DNA of 10,906 nucleotides from Chitinophagaceae bacterium UBA2793 (lineage in GTDB: Bacteria > Bacteroidota > Bacteroidia > Chitinophagales > Chitinophagaceae). Location: NCBI GenBank assembly GCA_002352045.1, contig DEHT01000062.1:55886-66791 (forward strand). Reading direction: 5' to 3'. The position numbers and the translations under genes are program-made. This document shows positions 5,262 to 10,906 of the stretch, piece after piece (positions within the stretch are counted from its first letter, which is position 1; every line of letters starts with the position of its first letter). Under the pieces are notes generated by a model that was not told the DNA's origin, did no database searches, and saw nothing but the letters and a program-made list of their open reading frames with translations.

Positions 5262-6107
5262 ATGCCCATTGTAACGCTCACAAGTGATATAGGTGTACAG
5301 GATTTTATGTCCGGTGCTATAAAAGGGCAATTGCTGCAACAAAACCAAACCTTCAATATAGTTGACATTACACATTCGGTAGCGCCATTTAATTATCCGC
5401 AGGCCGCTTATATATGCCGCAATGCCATCCGTAATTTTCCAAAGGGTAGTTTTCACCTTGTATTGCTAAATTTATTTGATGATCGATCTAATCATCTTTT
5501 GATGATTGAACATGATGGGTATTTTATTGGTTGTGCCGACAATGGTTTAATCACCATGATACTGGAAGAAACGCCCCAAAAAATGGTGGCACTTGAAATG
5601 GAAAAATCAAGCCCTAAAAACACTTTGAGTTGCATTAGAGTATTTGCAAAAGCAATTGATGAAATTGCTTCAGGAAAAAAAATTGAAGATGTAGGGGACA
5701 ATTCAGTATCCATTAAAGTTAAAAATCCGTTACGCCCCAGATTAGGCGATAATTGGATAGAAGGACAAATAATTTTTGTGGACAATTTTGAAAACGTGGT
5801 TGTCAATATTCATAAAGATGAATTTGAAGAACAACGAAAAGGAAGAAAATTTTCAATTGTTTTTAAAAGAGGAGAAGTAATTGACAAAGTAAGTGAGAAC
5901 TATGCCGATGTAAATGAAGGTGAAAAATTAGCTCATTTCAATTCTGCAGGCTACCTTGAAATATCATTGAACAAAGGCAATGCTGCAGGTCTGTTGGGGT
6001 TACAGGGATATGCCGAAAATCAATTACAAAACCAGTTGCAAAGCCAATTGGCTGCTTCTTTAAACAACAGCCTATTTTATCAAATAGTAAAAGTATTTTT
6101 CGAATAA
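5262..6107 (+). CDS. SAM hydroxide adenosyltransferase-like (DUF62, chlorinase/fluorinase superfamily) protein, 281 aa
   Basis: Family signatures in order are LTSDIGVQDFMSGAIKG (residues 6-22), VDITHSVAPFNYPQAAYI (34-51), ADNGL (92-96) and the C-domain strand VDNFENVVVNI (173-183), which matches IDxFGNxxTNI of the family. Characterised DUF62 proteins split S-adenosylmethionine into adenosine and methionine using water. Here the hallmark VDPGVG/VDSE segment reads LLNLFDDR (68-75), with N70 where Asp is expected, and the TFHGRD-like segment reads TLSCIR (121-126). Activity may therefore be altered or lost. The C-terminus has a Gln/Leu-rich stretch (NQLQNQLQSQLAASL). The length is normal, it is cytoplasmic, and it lies in an operon after the SDR gene. 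Family membership is firm; enzymatic activity is open. Confidence 0.87.
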   Translation: MPIVTLTSDIGVQDFMSGAIKGQLLQQNQTFNIVDITHSVAPFNYPQAAYICRNAIRNFPKGSFHLVLLNLFDDRSNHLLMIEHDGYFIGCADNGLITMILEETPQKMVALEMEKSSPKNTLSCIRVFAKAIDEIASGKKIEDVGDNSVSIKVKNPLRPRLGDNWIEGQIIFVDNFENVVVNIHKDEFEEQRKGRKFSIVFKRGEVIDKVSENYADVNEGEKLAHFNSAGYLEISLNKGNAAGLLGLQGYAENQLQNQLQSQLAASLNNSLFYQIVKVFFE

Positions 6108-6137
6108 TCATTTACATAACAACAAAAAAATAAACTG

Positions 6138-6965
6138 ATGAAAAAATTAATATTCGCTTTTGTATGCAGCATGGCTACAATGGCAATAACTGCACAGGTA
6201 AAAATGCCTGCTCCTTCTCCTACTCAAACCCTAAAACAAGATTTTGCTTTAGGATCCATTGAAGTAAAATATAGCCGCCCTGCCGCCAAGGGCCGCAAAG
6301 TATTTGGCGACCTTGTACCTTACAATAAACTTTGGCGTACCGGTGCCAATGCCGCAACCTTAGTTAAATTGAATGATGCCATAGAAATTCAAGGTAAAAA
6401 ATTAGATACCGGTTCTTATGTTTTATATACCATACCCGGTGAAAAAAGCTGGGAAGTAATTTTCAATAAAGGCCTTACCAACTGGGGCATTGATGGCTAC
6501 AAAGAAACCGAAGATGTATTACGTTTTAATGTTCCTTCAAAAAAAATAAAAGGAAAAGTAGAAAATTTTACAATTGACTTTAGCGATATTAAACCCGAAA
6601 GTTGTAACCTTAACCTTTCGTGGGAAAATACAACCGTTAGCATACCGGTGGGTGCTACCATTAAAGACCGCATTCGTGGACAATTAACCGAAGCTTTAAA
6701 AGGCGATAAAAAGCCAAACTGGTTAGCTGCTCAATTTTACAACGAATACGACAACAACCCTGCAAAAGCATTAGAATACGCCACCGCCGCCACCAACGAT
6801 AATCCTAAAGCATTTTGGGTATGGATTTATAAAGCAAAAATTGAAAAGACATTGGGTAAAAAAACAGACGCAATGGCCAGCTCAAAAAAATCTTTGGAGC
6901 TTGCTAAAGAAGCTAAAAATGATGATTACATAAAAATAAATGAAGAATTTTTAAAGAAGTTGTAA
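6138..6965 (+). CDS. exported DUF2911 domain protein, 275 aa
   Basis: A clear signal peptide, MKKLIFAFVCSMATMAITAQ, has a cleavage site probably after ITA (residue 19); no lipobox Cys follows, so a soluble periplasmic protein is likely. Residues ~30-165 are the DUF2911 domain, recognisable by KYSRPAAKGRKVFGDLVPYNKLWRTGANAAT and the LDTGSYVLYTIPGEKSWEVIFNK segments. Residues ~185-275 form TPR-like helical pairs (NPAKALEYATAATNDNPKAF, then a second hairpin ending in KINEEFLKKL). DUF2911 is widespread in Bacteroidota and its function is unknown. It is the third and last gene of the SDR operon, followed by the terminator 6987-7018. I see no internal promoter of the TAnnTTTG type in the 30-bp gap upstream. 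Confidence 0.9.
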   Translation: MKKLIFAFVCSMATMAITAQVKMPAPSPTQTLKQDFALGSIEVKYSRPAAKGRKVFGDLVPYNKLWRTGANAATLVKLNDAIEIQGKKLDTGSYVLYTIPGEKSWEVIFNKGLTNWGIDGYKETEDVLRFNVPSKKIKGKVENFTIDFSDIKPESCNLNLSWENTTVSIPVGATIKDRIRGQLTEALKGDKKPNWLAAQFYNEYDNNPAKALEYATAATNDNPKAFWVWIYKAKIEKTLGKKTDAMASSKKSLELAKEAKNDDYIKINEEFLKKL

Positions 6966-6986
6966 TCTAACAAAAGCAGTATATCA

Positions 6987-7018
6987 AAAAAGCGGTTTCA
7001 AAAAAGAAGCCGCTTTTT
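6987..7018. terminator. bidirectional intrinsic terminator between converging genes
   Basis: AAAAAGCGGTTTC (6987-6999) pairs with GAAGCCGCTTTTT (7006-7018) over 13 bp with one T/G wobble; the loop is six A. T runs follow on both strands, so it can end the SDR operon (+) and the EamA transporter gene (-). Confidence 0.88.
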
Positions 7019-7075
7019 GTTGATATATTTTCATAAAAAATGTTTTAATAAATTCAAAATTAAAGTTCAATCCTA

Positions 7076-7960
7076 TCAATTATCATTGCCCAACTTTGCT
7101 TTTTTCCACATTAAATACATTTGTAGCAAAACAGCCAGTACAATTAAACCAAGGCCAATAAAAAATTCTTTGTGTAGCAAATCACCTTCCTTAAAAAATA
7201 TAAATGCCATTATAATACTATACAAAGGCTCCAGGTTAAAGCTAAGATTTGAAGTAAATGCCGAAACCTTTTTTAATGCATTTAACTGTAGCATAAACAT
7301 CAAAAAAGTACAGAATAAAGAAAGTAAAAGCAACCAAAGCCAATCCATTGGCACCGGCCAAAAATAATTGGGAGGAAACCAGGTATGATACAGCGGCAGC
7401 AAAAGACTCAACCATAGTAGCCCACCCACAAATTCATAAAATGTAAGCGTAGTGGGTTTAAAAGTTTTGAGTAACTCTTTATTGAATATGGGAAACAATG
7501 CACTGCCCACCGCCGATAAAATGCCGAAAATAATTCCCAGCTTATATTGAGGATGAAAATCAAAAATAATATAAATGCCGGCCATAGTAATCAATCCCAA
7601 CAAAAATTCAATACCTGAAATTTTTCTGCGTAAAATAATTGGTTCAAATAAAGCCGTAAAAAACCCTGTTGCAGAAAAACAAACAACGGCAACCGAAACA
7701 TTCGAATACTTGATACTACCATAAAACAGCAACCAATGAAACGCAACCAATAAACCGACCAATGAAATTTTGAAAAAATTTCTACCGGATATTTTTTCAA
7801 AATTACCCGTTATCCATAGCCATATCCCTAAAAAAACAATCGTTAAAAAAATACGCCAATATACCAGCATACCCTCCTGCATCCCTATGAGTTTTCCAAA
7901 AATGCCAGTAAAGCCCGCCAGCAAAACCGCCAAATGCAATTGGAAAAAAGCTTTTTTCAT
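7076..7960 (-). CDS. EamA/DMT superfamily transporter, 294 aa
   Basis: The protein is very hydrophobic, with about ten membrane helices arranged as two EamA-type five-helix halves. The first half begins HLAVLLAGFTGIFGKLI and contains FHWLLFYGSIKYSNVSVAVV. The second begins KLGIIFGILSAVGSALFPIFNK and ends FFIGLGLIVLAVLLQMYLMW, with NLSFNLEPLYSIIMAFIFFKE matching the conserved 'LEPxxxxxxA' segment of the family. The family exports metabolites or amino acids; the substrate is unknown. The open frame reaches back to 8122, but the ATG at 7960 (MKKAFFQLHLAVLLAG) gives the usual family length. It also avoids overlap with the divergent GT117 gene. The short charged C-terminus KKAKLGNDN is cytoplasmic by topology rule. 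Confidence 0.9.
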   Translation of the reverse strand: MKKAFFQLHLAVLLAGFTGIFGKLIGMQEGMLVYWRIFLTIVFLGIWLWITGNFEKISGRNFFKISLVGLLVAFHWLLFYGSIKYSNVSVAVVCFSATGFFTALFEPIILRRKISGIEFLLGLITMAGIYIIFDFHPQYKLGIIFGILSAVGSALFPIFNKELLKTFKPTTLTFYEFVGGLLWLSLLLPLYHTWFPPNYFWPVPMDWLWLLLLSLFCTFLMFMLQLNALKKVSAFTSNLSFNLEPLYSIIMAFIFFKEGDLLHKEFFIGLGLIVLAVLLQMYLMWKKAKLGNDN

Positions 7961-7999
7961 TGAAGTAAAGATAGTTTTGAAAACATGTATTTTAACTAT

Positions 8000-8028
8000 C
8001 AAACATACGTATAGTAAAAAAAAGCAAA
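8000..8028 (-). promoter_or_regulatory. promoter of the EamA transporter gene
   Basis: On the minus strand TATGTTTG (8007-8000) matches TAnnTTTG exactly. A TTTG (8028-8025) lies 17 bp upstream, slightly shorter than the 19 bp seen elsewhere in this window. The predicted start is near 7995, ~35 nt before the ATG at 7960, which supports that start codon. Confidence 0.5.
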
Positions 8029-8052
8029 AAACAATTTGAATTGCCTGCTCAA

Positions 8053-8076
8053 GGGCAAACATTGTTATATTTGCCC
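8053..8076. promoter_or_regulatory. inverted repeat overlapping the GT117 gene promoter
   Basis: GGGCAAA (8053-8059) and TTTGCCC (8070-8076) are a perfect 7-bp inverted repeat with a 10-bp centre. The right arm overlaps the -7 element TATATTTG (8066-8073), about 24 bp before the ATG. This arrangement fits an operator, but chance symmetry with the TTTG box cannot be excluded. The -33 side is only TTG at 8041-8043 with a 22-bp spacer. Confidence 0.42.
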
Positions 8077-8096
8077 ACTTATAACCAAACGTATAT

Positions 8097-10906
8097 ATGA
8101 GCTTTAAGAAAATTAACAACATTACGGGCTGGCTTATCTGCCTTATTGCATGTTCGGTGTATATAATGACAATGGAAGCTACAGGTAGTCTTTGGGACTG
8201 TGGCGAATTTGCATCGAGTGCTTATAAACTGCAAATACCGCATCCACCGGGTGCTCCTTTATTTGTTTTGATTGGTCGAATTTTTATGATTCCTTTTGAC
8301 CCACAACATGCTGCCACCGGTGCTAATTTGATGAGTGCCCTGGCCAGTGGGTTTACCATATTGTTTTTATTTTGGAGCATTACTCATTTTGCCCGCAAAC
8401 TTATTCGCAAACAGGAAAAAGAATTGAGCAATGCCAACATCATTGCTATAATGTTTGCAGGTGCAGTAGGTGCATTAGCTTATACTTTTTCCGATTCGTT
8501 TTGGTATAGTGCTGTGGAAGCAGAAGTGTATGCATTATCTTCTTTCTTTACCGCAGTAGTATTTTGGGCCATGCTTAAATGGGATCAGGCTGTGGAAGAA
8601 GAACAAGAGCAGGGCATTACCGGCCATTTCACTCGTGCCGACCGTTGGATTATTTTAATTTTCTACCTAATGGGTCTCTCCATTGGTGTTCACTTATTAA
8701 ACTTATTGACCATTCCGGCATTGGTGGTTATTTATTATTACAGAAGATATAAAGCAACTAACTGGGGTACATTTTGGGCTTTCTTAATTGGCTGTATAAT
8801 TACCGGCTTTGTTCAAAAAGCAGTAATTGTTTGGACCATTCAGGGAGCCGGCAAAATGGATGTATTATTTGTAAACAGTTTTGGCTTGCCATTCTTTACC
8901 GGTTTTGCATTCTTCTTTATATTAATAGCTGTACTTATTTTCTTCGGCCTTCGTATGGCAAAAAATAAAAACTGGAACTTTTTAAAACTCGGTTTATGGG
9001 GTTTTGTTTTTATGCTATTGGGTTACTCCACTTATTTCACCACCCTTATACGTAGCAATGCAGATACTACGATTGATATGTATAATGTAGATAACCCTGT
9101 AAACCTTACGGGTTATTTAAGCCGTGAACAATATGGTGACTGGCCTATTTTATACGGGCAGGATTTTACAGCCGAAATTCAGGAATACGATGTAAAGGAA
9201 ACTTATATTAAATCGGGCGACCGATACGAAAAAAATGGTCGTAAAACCAGTTATGTTTATGCTCCGGGCGACAAGCATTTCTTCCCTCGTATGTGGGATC
9301 AAAGCAACGACCAGGGCCATGCCGATTATTATGCAAACTGGGCAGGCATTGGCAAAGACCAACAAGGCAATTACGAAAGAAAGCCTACCATGGCCGAAAA
9401 CATTGGCTTCTTTGCCAGCTACCAGGTTAACTGGATGTACTGGCGCTATTTTATGTGGAATTTTGCGGGCAAGCAAAACGACATTCAAGGTATTAACATG
9501 GGCAATGTGAGAGATGGTAACTGGAAAACCGGTATAGGATTCTATGATAATCTTCGCCTCGGCGATCAAAGTAAACTGCCCGATACCTTAAAAAACAATA
9601 AAGCTAATAACAACTTGTATGCATTACCGTTAATACTGGGACTGCTGGGTGTTTTTTATCAAATAAAAAAAGATGGCAGAGATGCATTGGTTGTAGGATT
9701 ATTATTCTTCTTTACTGGGCTTGCCATTGTATTGTACTTAAACCAGGCAGGTAATCAACCCCGTGAAAGGGATTATGCTTTTGTAGGCTCGTTCTATGCT
9801 TTTGCATTTTGGATTGGATTAGGTGTATTGAGTGTAAGAGAAATGTTATTGCCTGCTGTAAAAAATCTTCGCAATGCAGGATTTATTGCAGGAGCTATTT
9901 GTTTAGTGTTGGTTCCGTTCATTATGGCTAAAGAAGAATGGGACGATCATGATCGCAGCAACAAAAGATTAGCAAGCGATTTGGCAAAAGATTATTTAAA
10001 CAGTTGTGCCAAAAATGCCATTGTTATTTCATTTGGCGATAACGATACTTACCCACTTTGGTATGCACAGGAAGTAGAGGGAGTGAGACCCGACATTCGT
10101 GTTATCAATTCTAGTTTATTAGGTACCGACTGGTACATTAATCAACTAAGGTATAAACTAAACGAAAGTGATCCTATTGATCCTTTATGGACAGCACAGC
10201 AAATTGAAGGGCCTACCAGAGACGCCATCATTAATGCCCCTAAACCAGGCGTAAGTGCTGCCGATTTTATGGATTTATATACCCTGATGAAAGACTGGGC
10301 AGGAAGCGATGACCCCGCAAAAATGGAAATGAGCCGTGGTGGCGATCCGCTACATGTTTATCCTACAAGAAGGGTAACTGTACCGGTAGATGTAAATTTA
10401 GTTAAACAAAACGGAACCGTAAATGCAGATGATTCTGTTTTAAGCACTATTGCTTTTGAAATACCAAAACAAGTTTTGTATAAAAACGATGCAGCTATTT
10501 TAAATATTATTGCTGCCAACAAATGGAAACGTCCTATTTACTTTACTTCACCCAACATTCAATTAGGCTTTGATAATTACCTTCGCCAGGATGGACTTAC
10601 ATACAGGCTGGTTCCGGTTGTAAACAGCGAGGTAAACCAACCTTGGGTTAAGGATGTAATGATGAATAAATTTTCATTTGGCAATGCTGATAAAGCAGGA
10701 GTGTATTTTGACGAAGAAAACAGGAGACACCTCAACTCCATTCGTTTTGCCTACGCCAATGCTGCAATGAATTTTGCACAAACTAATCGCAAAGAAGATG
10801 CAAAACAACTGCTGCACAAAGCTGATAAAGGAATGTTGCCAGAAAACTTCCCTTATGCAATGCCAAGTAGAAACCAACAGCACAACTACTTCTCTTATAG
10901 GTTTGC
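8097..10906 (+). CDS. GT117/DUF2723 family membrane glycosyltransferase, 3' truncated by window
   Basis: The frame is open from ATG 8097 to the last base (936 codons plus 2 bases) with no stop; I checked the whole frame. Bacteroidota members are about 1,000-1,100 aa, so only the C-terminus is missing. The N-terminus shows the DUF2723 signature: EATGSLWDCGEFASSAYKLQ (residues 27-46) and HPPGAP (49-54). Multiple membrane helices follow up to residue ~320, then a loop or extracytoplasmic part (VNLTGYLSREQYGDWPILYG). Two or three more helices lie at ~500-610, before a large soluble C-terminal domain (FGDNDTYPLWYAQEVEGVRPDIRV). The last ~70 residues look helical and TPR-like. The family (human TMEM260 is a protein O-mannosyltransferase) is thought to transfer sugars from lipid-linked donors to extracytoplasmic targets; the role here is inferred. 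ATG 8097 is the first in-frame start after the TATATTTG box. Confidence 0.92.
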   Translation, partial: MSFKKINNITGWLICLIACSVYIMTMEATGSLWDCGEFASSAYKLQIPHPPGAPLFVLIGRIFMIPFDPQHAATGANLMSALASGFTILFLFWSITHFARKLIRKQEKELSNANIIAIMFAGAVGALAYTFSDSFWYSAVEAEVYALSSFFTAVVFWAMLKWDQAVEEEQEQGITGHFTRADRWIILIFYLMGLSIGVHLLNLLTIPALVVIYYYRRYKATNWGTFWAFLIGCIITGFVQKAVIVWTIQGAGKMDVLFVNSFGLPFFTGFAFFFILIAVLIFFGLRMAKNKNWNFLKLGLWGFVFMLLGYSTYFTTLIRSNADTTIDMYNVDNPVNLTGYLSREQYGDWPILYGQDFTAEIQEYDVKETYIKSGDRYEKNGRKTSYVYAPGDKHFFPRMWDQSNDQGHADYYANWAGIGKDQQGNYERKPTMAENIGFFASYQVNWMYWRYFMWNFAGKQNDIQGINMGNVRDGNWKTGIGFYDNLRLGDQSKLPDTLKNNKANNNLYALPLILGLLGVFYQIKKDGRDALVVGLLFFFTGLAIVLYLNQAGNQPRERDYAFVGSFYAFAFWIGLGVLSVREMLLPAVKNLRNAGFIAGAICLVLVPFIMAKEEWDDHDRSNKRLASDLAKDYLNSCAKNAIVISFGDNDTYPLWYAQEVEGVRPDIRVINSSLLGTDWYINQLRYKLNESDPIDPLWTAQQIEGPTRDAIINAPKPGVSAADFMDLYTLMKDWAGSDDPAKMEMSRGGDPLHVYPTRRVTVPVDVNLVKQNGTVNADDSVLSTIAFEIPKQVLYKNDAAILNIIAANKWKRPIYFTSPNIQLGFDNYLRQDGLTYRLVPVVNSEVNQPWVKDVMMNKFSFGNADKAGVYFDEENRRHLNSIRFAYANAAMNFAQTNRKEDAKQLLHKADKGMLPENFPYAMPSRNQQHNYFSYRF

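Noticed and set aside
5016..5456. 146-codon open frame on the minus strand
   Set aside because: It lies antisense across the end of the SDR gene and the start of the DUF62-like gene, both of which have clear family motifs.
7961..8122. 54-codon N-terminal extension of the EamA transporter
   Set aside because: It would overlap the divergent GT117 gene and contain the transporter's own predicted promoter; the family normally starts just before the first EamA helix, as at 7960.
9150..9569. 139-codon minus and 91-codon plus open frames inside the GT117 gene
   Set aside because: Both are shadows of the long glycosyltransferase frame, which is continuous and shows family motifs.

Overview
The window looks like chromosomal DNA of a Bacteroidota bacterium, most likely of the Chitinophagaceae/Sphingobacteriales type. 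The reasons are low GC, start codons mostly without Shine-Dalgarno sequences, promoter elements of the Bacteroidota form TTTG-N19-TAnnTTTG, and gene families common in that phylum: a LuxE-like acyltransferase, a DUF2911 lipid/periplasm-type protein, a GT117/DUF2723 glycosyltransferase, and a GIY-YIG nuclease remnant beside a tRNA.

Layout. (1) 1-525: 3' part of a LuxE-like acyl-protein synthetase gene (+), converging with a 521-aa helical-repeat protein of unknown function (-, 520-2085); the two stop codons share one TTATAA palindrome. (2) 2086-2728: a 643-bp region with no convincing protein gene. It carries two related tandem units, each with a promoter-like start, a recurring GGCARGCAATCGAAAARGC-type motif and a nearly identical 61-bp 3' end with an intrinsic terminator. 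I read these as two paralogous small RNA genes (about 2212-2395 and 2577-2725); this is the most interesting part of the window. (3) 2729-3772: a Gfo/Idh/MocA oxidoreductase (-), whose stop codon lies 3 bp from the second unit's T-tract. (4) 3902-4071: a complete tRNA-Lys(TTT) gene with a promoter, a leader and a perfect 12-bp terminator. It is followed by a GIY-YIG nuclease pseudogene broken by two single-base deletions and in-frame stops. (5) 4426-6965: a probable three-gene operon (+): SDR oxidoreductase, SAM hydroxide adenosyltransferase-like (DUF62) protein, exported DUF2911 protein, closed by a bidirectional terminator at 6987-7018. (6) 7076-7960: an EamA/DMT-type transporter (-), divergent from (7) a large GT117/DUF2723 membrane glycosyltransferase (+, 8097 to beyond the window end).

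The genes are mostly housekeeping or accessory metabolism with no obvious shared pathway. The GT117 protein probably serves protein or envelope glycosylation. No phage, insertion sequence, CRISPR array, toxin-antitoxin or defence system is visible. Promoter and small-RNA calls are pattern-based, but the tRNA promoter provides an internal calibration: the small-RNA promoter has the same box pair and the same 19-bp spacing.
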